Assembly (NCBI RefSeq): GCF_023078275.1
Contig: NC_062971.1
Location: 14,632,001-14,696,000 of the forward strand
DNA length: 64,000 bases
Origin: Leguminivora glycinivorella
Taxonomy: Eukaryota > Arthropoda > Insecta > Lepidoptera > Tortricidae
Reading direction: 5' to 3'
In this document: one piece after another, positions 14,143 to 26,526 of the stretch
How positions within the stretch are numbered: position 1 is the stretch's first letter
How the letters are laid out: every line of letters starts with the position of its first letter
Program-made: the position numbers and the translations under genes
Notes under the pieces: generated by a model
The model's database searches: none
Told to the model about the DNA's origin: nothing
The model's input: the letters and a program-made list of their open reading frames with translations, nothing else

Positions 14143-14470
14143 TATTTTTTTTTTTTATTTAATAAAATCTCTTTTTATTTACATGCACATATTTACATAA
14201 TTATATAAGAAACTAAGACTAAACTTAAAAGCTAGCTAATGTCTAAAATAGGCCCTTGAGGCATTGTAACAAGGATACTGGCGACATTTCCTCGCTGTAT
14301 CGCAATGCTGATACGTTGTGCAAGGAAGTCGCCACAGCTCTTCGGTCACCAGTTACCTCAACCAGACGCATCGCGATTTCTGTGAACAACTTGTTTGCAC
14401 TGGGACCCCATGGACCTAGAGTTTCTACGCCGAAAGGTATTACAAAAAGGTATTCTTTGCCAAAGACTTT
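14143..14470 (-). pseudogene. 3' end of a degenerate reverse-transcriptase-type retroelement ORF with poly-A tail
   Basis: Read on the minus strand, two overlapping frames give VIPFGVETLGPWGPSANKLF then RLVEVTGDRRAVA, and, after a one-base frame change near 14325, FLAQRISIAIQRGNVASILV then TMPQGPILDIS and a stop at 14232-14234. The words LGPWGPSA and QRISIAIQRGNVAS are ones I associate with the extreme C-terminus of a widespread invertebrate RT-encoding element. That is recall, not a search. Downstream come AATAAA-like signals and a T run on the plus strand (14144-14156), that is a poly-A tail on the element strand. Only the 3' end survives. Confidence 0.6.
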
Positions 14471-15427
14471 TGTATTTATTACATTTCAAAATTTCGGCAC
14501 TTTCTGCCGTTGCGCCCGCTTTTATATATAAAATTGTATAGTTATATAAAACTAATGCTTGTATAATAGCGACAAAATGATAATGTAACCATGCATCGTT
14601 TTACTTGTAGGTTGCCATTGCATAACTAGCTAGGACATCCCTTTTCAAGTTCCCTTTACTTTGCCCATCTAACACAGAAAATGAACAAGGAAACACACAA
14701 ATCACATAACTAGACACTGGCCGCAGTGCAAGCTTAAATCCTTTAAACCTGCGTTATCCTCGTATCCAAATAAGCGCGATTCGCAAAAACAGTGAATAAA
14801 ACGTCGCGTGCAGGACACATGTCGGGCGGCTAATAAATTGCAATCCGGCTGATGCGCACAGATTAGTGAAGTTCATTGCACGGTCCGAGAGACATTGCCA
14901 GAGTGGGTAAAACTTGTATTTACTAGCATTTACTAAGTTTGGTTAATATTGAATTAAAGGACAAACGCCCACCCCACACTAGTGTCTTTTGAGCGTCATG
15001 ACTTGTGTTTTCTTATTTAATTTTAAAAATCCTACACCAAACTAAGGTTTCTGTTTAGCACAATGGTTGACTGGTAGAGAATGCCTGAAGGCGTTAAGTC
15101 CGCCATTTGTACTCTTTTTTTGTAAATTTGTGCAATAAAGTTTAAATAACTAAATAAATAAATAAAAATGCTGTCGTTGCAGCGCTCATAGAGTTTGAAA
15201 TGACGCTAACATTCGGGACACGCTAGTACAGCGTGGTCATCAAATTTTTGCTTGTTTTGTTAAAAATTCAAAGCAATTGCTATTAGATAGATTTTATCGG
15301 TAAATTATTTAAGGAACGGGAAAGTGAAATGGGATATCACATAAATCTTTGCAAGTATACATAAATGATTTGTGTTTATCAAAATCTGCATGATACACTG
15401 ATGTATCACGAAATAGTTATTTGTTAT
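14471..15427. other. No gene recognised
   Basis: AT-rich. An A-rich stretch with TAAATAAATAAATAAA near 15150-15170 may be the tail of an unrecognised short element. Confidence 0.35.
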
Positions 15428-15752
15428 ACAAGGGGGCAAAGTTGTATTTTAACGCCGAGTGTGGAACACGAGAAGTAATAAAATACATTTGCACCCGAGA
15501 GTAACACAAAACTTTTCCCCTCACTATAGCGAGGAAAATACAACGCAAAAAATGCAATTATCCTGCTTCCAGTAGTTCCACAGGTGGTAAATCATCTTTA
15601 TTACTAGATTCACCTACTTTTATCAACTTTAAAGCAGTTAATTTGACTTTATTCAAGGTCAAATTACTTTACCCACTAGTCGATAAAATGCGTTTTTACC
15701 TGGTATTAAAGAACAAAACACGTGTTTCCGAGCTAGTGAGGGGAAAAATAGT
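15428..15752. repeat. Probable lepidopteran MITE (ACAAGGGGGCAAAGTTGT type)
   Basis: It begins ACAAGGGGGCAAAGTTGTAT with TTTTAACGCCGAGTGTGG. It contains opposed phrases CTTTTCCCCTCACTATAGC and GCTAGTGAGGGGAAAA, which can pair. There is no coding capacity. I know this opening phrase as a common lepidopteran repeat, but the boundaries are approximate. Confidence 0.5.
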
Positions 15753-17745
15753 AAAACGGATCATACTGAAATAGCATAAAGCACACGTCACCAGCTCTCA
15801 ACACACATTTATTCTTAATCCTCGAGTTATGAGAGATTGCGTCGCCGCCACCTGTTATTTCGCGGATCCCTATTATTTAGCACATGCACGGTTATTGCGG
15901 GTCCCGTGGTCACAGTACGATGCGCTCAGGGAAAGCATGGGAACTCGAAATGGAAAATGGAGTGAATGCCCCTGTGTGCGGTAATCGTTTCATGGCATTT
16001 TATTTCTAGTACAACGTGACTGAAAGTACTGAAACTCATCCTGAAATATGAGCACCTATCTTTTGCGTTCAATGTCAGTGCGTATGACAGGATACGTCGT
16101 CAATATTTTAAACTTTGCAACGCTAATTTATTGACGAATATACAGCGTGTGGATTCCATACGGGCGAATAATGTATCCAGTTGTTGTATCTGATCATACG
16201 AATCGTACCTATAGGATAATCATTTTGTTAAAAAGTGTAATTAATTATTTTTTAAATCTGGCCGAGCAGCATATTTGTATGCCACGTGCATGGATATGAA
16301 AATATAAACGTACTTTTTGGTGGATGCAGATTGGAAATCAATCAACAGATTTTTTTTTCTGAAAGTCACATCTGTGTCAAGTTCCAACTTGCTGTATAAG
16401 ATAATAACAGCCGGACTACCTGCTAGTGTTAATAAATCTCCATTTTACTATATTTCACACAAAAAATACTACCCTCAGCTGAGCGTGAAAAAATGTAAAC
16501 AAAACGTTTTTTCGACGGCAGACGACATGTTGCGATAACCTTTTAGTCGTTTCGTTTCGTATCCAATTGCTCGAAGTTGTTGGTAACAAAAGGATAATAT
16601 TGTTTTTACAACAACTAAGTAAGTATCTACCTATTAGAGAGAATATCAACTGTTTTATTCTTTGGGTTTGATCCCAAATAGACAAATGCAAAAAAATACA
16701 CACTTTACTATTGACATATTTTTAAATTTATTATTTTTCTTGATATCTGTTGGATTTTTAAACTTAACTAAATTTAGCACGTTTTGTTTCAGACTCCAAA
16801 ACAATTTAAGCTTTTCAAGAATTACAGAGTCCCGCATCAATCAGAAACTGGAGTTTCCACCCAACGCCTGTATATTACGAAATACTTATTTGCTTTTCTA
16901 ATAACAATAACCTGTTTTATCTTTACCCTAATGGGTAACTTATCAGTTAATGGTCTTACAAGCGTAGGTAGTGTAATGTTGCACAAAAAAACGCAGGGAG
17001 TCAGGAAGGGTCTGATTTTTTGCTCACATTTGGGGACTTGGGTTAGGTAGGTGGTGCAATGCAATTTGACCGGTTTCGTCACGTTTGTGAACAAAAAAAA
17101 AATAGGTTAGCTCTAGAGTGTTCATTTCAGGTTTTGATGTTTTTGTTTATTAAGCACATGAACACTGACAAACGTATTGAAATACTTAAAATGTACAATA
17201 TGTACAGCCAACCAATTGGAATCCTAAAATCAGACTGTAAGAAATCTTAAACTACTTGTTATTTTGACAGAAGACCCACGCCTGCAATTTCCAAAAGTAC
17301 CTACATGAAACTGGTCGGGTTTTAGAGCGACTCGGAAGAAAGTGCGCACTGTGATATTGCAGTGACACCATAATTCCATTGAACCTATTCCTCACAGTAG
17401 ACGGGCGGAAAGTGAAATCATAAGCTCGTCACGTAGTTATATCTAGTTATTAAGAAATATTCGTTTTATTTTTGTTCTATTCATCATTTTTATTAGTGGG
17501 CTTTTAAGTGCATTTCAATGCAGTCATCACTTTGACCAGACAGCTTTTATCGAAAGCTCTAACAAATTCAAGGTTTGTTTTGGTTAACCGGTTTAAACCA
17601 GTACAGAACAAAGGAATCTAGGCTGTAATCGAATCTAGGTTGATTGGACGACAGTTAAGTTATCTAGATGTCGTTAGTTAGGGTTTGCAGCTGTCTTGGT
17701 TAGATCAAGGGGTCAACATTTAATGAATGAATGTTTTATTTGGAG
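15753..17745. other. No gene recognised
   Basis: AT-rich DNA with only short frames, the longest being 88 codons at 16784-17050. None shows motifs, splice context or repeat relationships that I can support. Confidence 0.35.
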
Positions 17746-18013
17746 TAACATACTTCATACTAAGAATCGTACTTAGATTTTTTAGCGCCACCTATTAAAT
17801 ACTATCATAACTACACTGAAGATGCCTACAAATTTATTTTTTTCAAAATGTGTATTGACGCGATATCATATTTTGAAATAAAGAAATATGTCATTTGGGG
17901 AAAATAAGATTTTGTCAATTCCAGGCTGCGAACTGCGAACAGCTCCATCTAGTTTTAAGCCCAAAAGGCCCATACATTTCAGGGGTACGCTTTTTTGAAT
18001 GGGCTTTGTCAGT
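17746..18013 (+). repeat. Dispersed repeat, opposed partner of 44108-44400
   Basis: It shares TTTTTAGCGCCACCTATTAA, ATGCCTACAAATTTATTTTT, GTGTATTGACGCGATATCAT-like sequence and TACATTTCAGGGGTACGC with the reverse complement of 44108-44400. The order is preserved over about 280 bp. It is non-coding. Confidence 0.75.
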
Positions 18014-19282
18014 CCAGTATTAAATCGTTCTTGACCATAGTAAGGTTTTAAGTATCAGTGCTCGATACCACAGATGTCATATATACCATAGATCAAGCAA
18101 ACGTATCTACTTAGCGTGTCAAATGAACTCAGTGAAATCCACTGAGTTGTCCGTCTTTACTCGCAGCTTGCAGCTTTCGGGCGTCAATTTTTGTAAGTTG
18201 AAGTCAACCAAAACATAAAAAATGCCTTGTTACGTGATATTCAATTGCAACAACACAAAAATTATGAACAATCAAGAGCCTGAGACATATTTAAAATTAC
18301 AGGCAAGAATCAACTTCAGTACAAAATTTGACACGCTCGGCCCCTATACAAATATATGAATTTGTTTCTTCTATCTAAATTAAGTTCTGTGCTCGATACG
18401 CTAACGCTCTATAGATATCTACTGACACATTCAATGACGATATCTAATTGAAAGTGGTATCTACTGGAACACTGTGGAGCCCTGTGCACTGGTACTTTTA
18501 AACATGTTTTGCGCATGCTGTTTATCAATAAATTAAGATAGAACAATTAGGTAAAAAGTTGAAGTAAATTAATAATTTACTAATTGTTCACTTTCATCAC
18601 CAAATTAGTTCATCGACAAGTAACCCAATAATCGTCGATCTAAATCCAACTCTTATTCTTTTATCGCTAGATCCACCTACAGACCTCGAAATGTTTACAC
18701 AGCTGAGCCCTTTTTATACGGATTAGCAGTTTTTGTGACCCTTTGCTGCGTGGGAGTATGGTGTGGACACCGTGGTATGGCTAGGCTGTACTCCATCAAC
18801 AATAAACGCCTTAATTTTCGTTAAATATTAACTTTTATTACAAATCTAAAAAAATATTACGAGACTAAAACTTATTAAAATAGCAATGAAAAAAATTGCA
18901 TACAAATTATTCACTACCTACCAAAATAAATATTTTCGAAATCATGCTTGCATAAATTGAATACAAGCTTGCTCACTGTAAGAAAGAAAATAAGAAACTA
19001 CCTGCACAGTAAGTTTTTTTTATAACAAGTGCAAGTGCGATCCCTATCCAAGCCCAAACTTGACAAAGTTAATAATGTTACTCTTTTATTCAACGTCCCT
19101 TTCTAGTACCTTTTCCTTTAAATTTTGACCTAGTGCACTTTTTATTTTGAAAAAAAAAACACGTGTAGTAACAAAAGATTTTTTGTAGTTTGGCAACTTA
19201 TTGCAGCAGGTGAGATTTTTGAACCAGGTTAACTTAGCAGATTTATAAACTAAACTGGCTTGGCCGAATGGCTGGGTTTACC
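18014..19282. other. No gene recognised
   Basis: No supportable coding or RNA feature was found. Confidence 0.35.
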
Positions 19283-19465
19283 TGGCCCCGTAGCAGAATG
19301 GCATTTCTCCGACGCTAAACTAAAACGAAACGCCGCGAAAGGTAGTCTGGCTCTGTTACGCCAATATGCAAGAGCGATAGAGATAGATATCTACTAGCGT
19401 TTCGTTTCGTGAGTGTTTTGTGAACGTTTGTGCCGTTCGGCTACGCACCCTGCTATGCAAAGGGT
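19283..19465 (+). repeat. Dispersed repeat, second copy (TAGTCTGGCTCTGTT family)
   Basis: This is the more complete partner of 13207-13370. It has opposed arms AAACGAAACGC (about 19324-19334) and GCGTTTCGTTTCG (about 19398-19410) around the shared GTAGTCTGGCTCTGTTACG core, so the element can fold. Confidence 0.7.
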
Positions 19466-20265
19466 GCGATTGATACACACAGTTATAACTCTCTTACTGA
19501 TTACTACATGTACCTTTGCGCTATTTATGTTTACGTGTAGCAAATATAATAATGTCATCAAGATTTAAAATAATGCAATAATGCAATGATGTTCGTTTTC
19601 TAGTTTCGTGGGCAGTGTGACACAACGGTGTCTATCACTTTCATACGCTCGGTTTTAAAAGTGATTATTTTATCAGTAAGAAAAAGCAATCCATCATACG
19701 CCTGTGACCAGACAAGCTTTTAACCCTTGTTTTTATCTTTCTAGAAAAAAAAATCATAGCTTATTAGACAATTAGGCATTTTTACGTTAAATACAACTTC
19801 GAATTACCTTACCTACTTCTAACTAAATAAAATAATATAGATCAAATTAAATACGGTGATGCCATAATTACACCTGTCCCGACCACTTTTCGTAAAGTTA
19901 TTAACCAAAAAACAGGATATGACATCCTATTTAACTAATGACCTAACTACGGCTCATTAGAAACAAATGAAAACGACGCATTAGAGTACTATTACTATTA
20001 TCTATTCCGTAGCATTAGGTAACAATACAATATTTCCGGTGCACTAAATCTTGGTACATTTGTGTTGATTTTTTACTTTGAAGTACCTATGATGGAAGTA
20101 TAAGACTTATTATATATGAACATATCGTTATTTTAATATCAAGTAGGTTTTTATGAAATACATACAATATGTTCTACTTCTACTAAACCGCTACCGTAGC
20201 TATGGTGACATGATCATGACTCCAAGATTGATGTCTGAAGGTCGGGTTATGAAGTGCAATTTCTT
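19466..20265. other. No gene recognised
   Basis: AT-rich DNA without supportable features. Confidence 0.35.
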
Positions 20266-20304
20266 TTCCGCACTGGGTTTATATAATATATACCCAGTGC
20301 GGAA
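20266..20304. repeat. Perfect 13-bp palindrome with AT-only loop
   Basis: TTCCGCACTGGGT at 20266-20278 is exactly complementary to ACCCAGTGCGGAA at 20292-20304. The 13-base spacer between them is all A and T. Such a sequence can extrude a cruciform or form an RNA hairpin. Confidence 0.85.
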
Positions 20305-21744
20305 TACCCAACGGTACAATTGTTAATTCCTCATAATTAAACAATACACCATGGAGCGTCAACAATTGTACTCTTGGCTGTAGGCCTTTTTTTTCCTATT
20401 CGAATTCTCCAACGTGATCGGAGCCTTTGTGAGCAGGTACTTTTCATTCCAGTTCTCGCTTGTATTCCTCTCGCACTTTTATTCTACATACTATTCTTTC
20501 TTGCATTCATCGTCTTTCTCCCTTATCGTGGGTGGGATTCCTAACTATGCTTCTCTAATCTCACTACGCTAAATATTTATTTTTCTAATTAACATGCATT
20601 TTGGGAAGGGCGGGTGAAATACATTTCTAATACTATATTATTGTCTTCTTTTTTTTTCCATACAGGTGATTAGCGGGAATGGTTAGGGTCTATGCTTTTA
20701 TTTATTTACAGTGTTTTATTTTCTTTCTTTGAGTACATTTTCATTGTCTTAGGGCTAATAGGCCTTGCACCTAGGTACCTCCAGAAGCTAAGCGATAGTT
20801 CAAAAGCGCAAAAGCGCAAGCAGCAAAACGCCAGGATTAGATACGCGGATAGTGCAATCAAAGGTGCGGAGCGAAGGTGTGTAACCTTGACAATAAGCAA
20901 TATACATGCAATTCTAAATAACCTATCATCTTTAGCCTTAACCTATCGTTACAAAGACGAGTCCTGCCTGGGTGCCAAGGTGACAATCACTTGTACCACA
21001 ACGAAACGCTCGGTGTTTCTTTATAGTGTCTCTAGCGTGCGAGAGTGACCTTCGTTAAGGAGCGTAAACAAATCGGTATAATGGATAAGTACCCCTTCAT
21101 ACACTCAGCGTGAACGAGAAATTCAGACCAGCGAACCGATTTTTGAGTCTCACGCGTTCGAATTCAGAAAATTGTCACCGAAAATAATAAGCAAGTCACC
21201 GTTTTCAACCGGTATTTCAGTGACAAAATCCCGTATGTGAGATTCAAAAATCGCCCTCCAGATTTGGATCCTGCCCTTACATAAACAGACATGTACCTAC
21301 CTGAGTGGACGTTCCCGCTTCGAGTTAGCGTCGTTTCGGAATCGGTCAAATACACTAGGAGGAGAGATATTCAGTTGTGATTTCATAAAATATTTTAGAT
21401 AAAATATCGGTAGGTAAAATAAATAAATATTGGGGGACACCTTACACAGATCAATCTAGCCTCAAACTAAGCAAAGCTTGTACTATGGCACACCTCGGAC
21501 ACTGGCGATCAAATATATTGAAAGAGGCGCATTCCTAGCACACAGTCTTAGCTCGTGTAGGTGAACGCGTACTATGCTTGTATGAGTGACATATGACAGG
21601 TTGACTGTTCGTGTTTTTGACAGGCGGTAACTGTGAGGTAACAGAGAGGGGGTGGGCGGCACTTTCAGCGGGGAGCGGGTGGCCATACTGTACGATAGTA
21701 CTCTTTTTTATACTGTGACTATGGGTGCTAGGCGACTATATACC
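20305..21744. other. No confident gene; one 118-codon frame not accepted
   Basis: The plus-strand frame at 20692-21048 starts with a hydrophobic stretch and then a basic KAQKRKQQ segment. It has no recognised domain or splice context, and its 3' part overlaps repeat-like sequence with CGAGAGTGACC. I see no other feature. Confidence 0.3.
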
Positions 21745-21896
21745 TTATACTTATATACATAGAAAACATCCATGACTCAGGAACAAATATCTGTGTTCAT
21801 CACACAAATAAATGCCCTTACCGGGATTCGAACCCGGGACCGCGGCTTAGCAGGCAGGGTCACTGTCACTACCAACTACGCCAGACCGGTCGCGGT
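21745..21896 (-). repeat. tRNA-derived SINE, copy 1
   Basis: On the minus strand the head contains a pol III box-B-like GGGTTCGAATCCC followed by GGTAAGGGCATTTATTTGTG and a tail around CCTGAGTCATGGATG. Related copies are at 41886-42124 (+), 48945-49060 (-) and 62085-62321 (-). The tRNA-like part does not fold as a complete tRNA, so it is a SINE and not a tRNA gene. Confidence 0.75.
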
Positions 21897-22304
21897 CGGT
21901 AGGTATATTCATCTACTATAATTATAAACATGGATCAAATCGGTTTTACAAATCATAACTTTTCACGAACAGTCTTCACACTTGTTCCGAATTTATTTTA
22001 ATTTATCAAAATAACAATACTTATCCTATAAATGTATTAGGTACTGTTCAATCATTAAGATAAAAAAAATCGTCGCATAATTATAATGATACCCCAACGT
22101 GTATTTTTAATAATGATATCGCATGGGCGGGTCAATTAGATTGATCTAATGATCCATGGTGGTGGATTTGATTCCCATGCAGGCAATTTTTACGCTTTTT
22201 AGGGAATCATTTATAACGGTTTACCGATTAATGACCTAACTACACGTTCATTACAAACGTGGGAGTTTCTTTATTTTATACGCTAATTTATTTTTTACTT
22301 GGTC
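21897..22304. other. No gene recognised
   Basis: Short AT-rich spacer without recognisable features. Confidence 0.3.
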
Positions 22305-22622
22305 AGCAATTCCCGAAAAGTTTGTACATTTGGATCTCATCTCCGATTTTGATAAAAATTGGTAGGCTGATAGAGTCCATGATGCTGAGCAAGATCCACT
22401 AGGTTTCCCAAAATGTCCTAGGTTGTTTGTATGAAACCTTCCTTTTTTGTTACCGAAAATGTATAGAAATCTGGTAACAAAAAAGGAAGGTTTCATACAA
22501 ACAACCTAGGACATTTTGGGAAACCTAGTGGATCTTGCTTAGCATCATGGACTCTATCAGCCTACCAATTTTGATCAAAATCGGAGACGTGATCGAAATG
22601 TACAAACTTTTCGGGAATTGCT
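22305..22622. repeat. Near-perfect hairpin, 150-bp arms and 18-bp loop
   Basis: AGCAATTCCCGAAAAG at 22305 pairs with CTTTTCGGGAATTGCT ending at 22622. The arms 22305-22454 and 22473-22622 are both exactly 150 bp and show only a few mismatches (for example GATAAAAATT against AATTTTGATC, and AGCAAG against CTTGCT with one change). The loop is 22455-22472. It looks like a young fold-back element. The 81-codon frame on the minus strand is part of it. Confidence 0.9.
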
Positions 22623-24193
22623 CTGGTACACTTTTGACGAAAACTCAATAGATTGACGTTAGTAACTTATGAACATATAAACACAAAATTCACTCAAACG
22701 CCAAACACTTGAGCTCAACTGAGCTAAGTGAGCCCACAACATGATGTGAACGTTATTTAAATGTATCAAAAGCAACTTTGACATCGTCCGCCAAAAAGTC
22801 GCACAGTGGACGAATCTAGTAACAACACTTCTGTGTTTTTGGCTTCCAAAAGGTTAAAAGGTAGTCGTTATACAAATTCGAAGACAATTTTAACTGTGTG
22901 TTTTTTCTTACATATAGTCGTATTTGAACTTTATTTACCTACTTATTGTATTGGCCAAAGACACGATATCTTCAACCAAAAACGTCCGATCCGTATCATA
23001 TTGACAGATTGAATAAGTAAAATTCGAATACGCCTGCTAGTAAAGTATAATTTAAAAGCCCGCGATAATCTACGTTAACTTTACAATAATTATTGCTCTG
23101 GCAAAGAAAACAGTTCTTATAACTCACAGTTATGACCATAAAAAGATTAAAAAGTCATATAAAAATACATATTATTCATTATATGGTAATGCTTTAAGCA
23201 GTTAATAGTACAAAGTATCTCACTGACGTATGGATGGGTGCATTATTTTTAACACGCGTGTATTAATAAGCAAGCACTTAATTGTATCGTAAAAGAAAAT
23301 AATGGCTCACTCTCTGTTTTTGAAGATACTTAGGTACTTGCTGATGTATTAAAATAACATATTGCTCCATAGTTTGTTAGAGCTTTATTATTTTCTGGCA
23401 AACCTTCCAGTAGGTAACTTCTCTGGGGTTAGCAGTACGTGGACAGGGGTAATAAATGTTTCAAGATGTGGTATCTATGAAGAAGATAAAAAATAAGATT
23501 ACCTACCTAATACTGATAAACAAGGATTCAACATTGCCAAATGCAACATCAGATTTTAACCGCCAATTAAATATTTTATGATTATTTGAAAAGTGCGTTT
23601 TATGTTTTAAAACATTCGAATAAGACCCCAAAGCCTGCAAAGCCGTTTTAAAACTGCCCTAAACATTTTATAGGAAACACAGTTATCACCCAAGATAATT
23701 AAACCATTGTCTTTGAGCCGAGGAAAATTATGGTGGACCATAAATTGTAAGTCAGGGTGTCGTTTAGGACACCATATTTAAAATAGTATCGTAAAAACAC
23801 CCTGTACCAACAGCCGTTTTAAGAAGACCCCTCCTGACTTTGATGTTGTTCTAATTTCGAAAGCATATTCCAATATTGTGAGATATCTTAAAGATCAAAG
23901 TTTGCTAGACAACAATGTTTAAAAAATATACAATGCCATCGATCGAGCTGCGTCTTGAAGATGCGGTGTTAAATTTTTTATTGGTAGTTAAAGCGACGTT
24001 ATTGTGACTTTAAGATTAGGATAATAGGCACACTCATTACGGTGTCAGATCAATGACTTTTGGTTGGATTTAGAGATATTTACGGATTTGTATTTTATTA
24101 CTAAGACTTATCGAGAAATGACACGTTTGTGCTTTAAAAAATACGGATCAGTGTATTTGAGGTGGGTACTGAAAATTATATGAATCTTGATAA
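22623..24193. other. No gene recognised
   Basis: AT-rich. A 68-codon frame at 22806-23012 has no supporting features. The opposed GGGTGTCGTTTAGGACACC near 23756 is a small local palindrome. Confidence 0.35.
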
Positions 24194-25358
24194 TATTGGG
24201 TTGGTAAGAAAGTGATGAGCGAATCATAACCAATATTGTAATTTTTATTTAATTTATTATTTTAATCATTTATCAAAAATATAACGGCCTTCGTTATCTA
24301 CTACTTGTCTCCATCGTTCTGGTAAAGAATGAATAGCATCGGCGAAGAAGTTCTTAGGTTTAGATTCAAAAAACTCAGCTATGTACTGTCGTAGATGGGC
24401 TTGATCATCGAACTTTTTTTCATTCAAGGCATTGCTTAGCGATCTGAATAATGCGTAATCCGTAGGTGCCAAGTCTGGAGAGTACGGTGGATGAGGTATC
24501 ACTTTCCAACCTAGCTCCAATAGCTTTAGCCGAGTCACTTTTGCAATGTGTGGGCGAGCATTGTCGTGTAAGAAAAAAACTTTAGCATGCTGTGGACGAT
24601 TCTGACAGATTTTTTGGTTTAAATTTTCAAGCTGATTACAGTATGCTGATGCGGTAACAGTCATTCCACTTGGTGGGAGTTCCCAGTGAATAATACCAGG
24701 AATATCCCACCAAACGGACAGCATAACTTTTTTCGGGTGAGGCTCTGTTTTTGGTGCCTCTATTCCTTTTTCGTTTGGAGCTAGCCACTGACGTTTGCGT
24801 GTGTGATTTATATATAAGACCCATTTTTCATCTCCAGTGATAAGATGGTCCAACCAGTTGAATGTGCGGCGAAAAGACAGAAGTTGTGTGCAGATATCGG
24901 CACGGCGGTTTAGTTGATCTCTATCAAGAGTATCAAGTTCGTGCGGTATCCAAACACTGTATTTGTAGTTTTTTCCCAACTCGTGTAAATGTGTTTCTAT
25001 GGTGACATGAGAGCAGCCTAACTCGGTAGCAAGAGTACGACTCGTTAGCCTCGGATCTCCTTCAATCCTTCAATTAAGGTTTTTAATTTGGCTACATCAA
25101 TCTTCACCGGTCGACCAGACTTAGGTTGATTTGAAACCGCTGGAACCATCGTTTCGCCGTATTCAGTCATATTGTGCTTCATTTTCAATAGTAAGCAATG
25201 CCTTACATGCACTTTTAATTCGTCCATTTTCTTCCTTATATTAGCTATATGAATATATCGCCCTTTATATACTTTCGACCATAGAAGATTCTAGAACTCT
25301 CTCAAAAATTTTATGTGGAATTCAATCGATCGCTCATTACTTTCTTACCAACCCAATA
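24194..25358 (-). mobile_element. Mariner element, copy 1, internally deleted
   Basis: The element is 24196-25356 (1161 bp) with inverted ends TTGGGTTGGTAAGAAAGT and a flanking TA on both sides (24194-24195, 25357-25358), the standard mariner target. It belongs to the same family as 35681-36932 but is 91 bp shorter. It lacks part of the leader, including GTCGCACAGTTTCTCG, and about 100 bases of the N-terminal DNA-binding region, and it has a short duplicated GAAGGATTGAAGGA that shifts the frame. Confidence 0.95.
24266..24979 (-). pseudogene. Mariner transposase, catalytic part (broken copy 1)
   Basis: The open part covers the catalytic domain of a cut-and-paste transposase that would act on the element ends. 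The first catalytic Asp is in HLITGDEKWVLY. The second is in FFLHDNARPH. The third is in YSPDLAPTDY, 34 residues after the second, which is the D,D34D spacing of mariner. WVLYINHTRKRQW and the C-terminal LPERWRQVVDNEG are also typical. The N-terminal helix-turn-helix region survives only as a separate out-of-frame fragment starting MDELKVHVRHCLL at 25227. The frames cannot be joined without correction, so this copy is not functional. Confidence 0.93.
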
Positions 25359-26270
25359 ATTATTTTATTAGTCATATTGTTCATTTTAACACCGGTTTCC
25401 ATATTTATATTAGTATAGTTCGCCTTTGTACTTGTAATAAGCTATTTTTCCTGTGTGTTGTATTTGTTTCTGGTACAATAAAGTGTTTTACTACTACTAC
25501 TACTATATTATATTGGACTGGGCTCCATTAGTAGGGTAATTTTTAAGTCATTTATTTTACGCTTTTTAAAACATTATTTTACATTTCTTTCTGTGATTTT
25601 TTGTGTTGTATGCACCTATTTGTACAAACTCTGAAAAGGTCATCACGCGACGAAATTTGCTGATAATACGTTACAGAGGAGTATCTACAGTTAAGAATTT
25701 TGTATCTCTTAGTACCTTTTACAAATTTAACGTTGTAATTATATTCCTTTCGTTACTTATTTTAAACACCGATGATTTACCTACTTGCTTGCTTTTCAGT
25801 TCAGTTTAACCTCATCTCATATTTATCTAAAATATCAAAATGTACATATTTATTTTAGCATCATCACTAAAATATCTCTTCGTACTTATCTGTTATTTAT
25901 TTTTGAAAACTAAAACCTAAAACTAAGGAATAATGATATAACTTTAAATAACCCTATTTCAGTCTAGTCTACTGGCAAGGGAGCGCTCAATACATTTTAT
26001 GAGGTAATAACAACAGTTAGTTGCTATTCCACCCAATCCTTCTGTGATTGATTTTAGAGTTAGGGCAATTTACAGCTATTGTTAATTGTTGATCTCTAGG
26101 GTTTTAGAAACTTTTGAGGTTAGATGGTTTATGAGTTGGATGTTGTTCTTGTTGGCAAACGGTGTATTTATGTAGTTATTTATTAATATCACAGAAATCA
26201 CATTTTATTGTAATCCATTATCTACCTTTACCTAATATACGTAACAATGATTATGTTAGTAATACAGGTT
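25359..26270. other. No gene recognised
   Basis: AT-rich with a (TAC)n run near 25490-25505. Small frames have no support. Confidence 0.35.
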
Positions 26271-26526
26271 GACGTAAAGAGGACCGTCAAACATTTCATA
26301 GTGACTTTTGAGATCATAATGAACAACTTTTATTATGGGACCAATGCTGAAATCGCGAAAAAAAATTTGGCTGTTCTATAGAAATGAGCGGCATCATGAC
26401 AGTCGAAATGTTAGGAAACAGCCAATTTTTTTTGCGATTTCAGCATTGATCCCATACTAAAAGTTGTTCATTATGACCTCAAAAGTCACTATGCAAAGTT
26501 TGAATTTGAACGGTCCTTTTTATTTC
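26271..26526. repeat. Fold-back element with arms of about 105 bp
   Basis: GACGTAAAGAGGACCGTC at 26271 opposes GACGGTCC-like GAACGGTCCTTTTTATTTC ending at 26526. Inside, AATGAACAACTTTTA, AATGCTGAAATCGCG and TTGGCTGTT each have inverted partners. The arms are about 26271-26375 and 26417-26526, with an unpaired centre of about 40 bases. It is a MITE-like structure with no coding capacity. Confidence 0.8.

Noticed and set aside
20692..21048. 118-codon frame with hydrophobic N-terminus
   Set aside because: No recognised domain, no splice or promoter context, and repeat-like 3' part.
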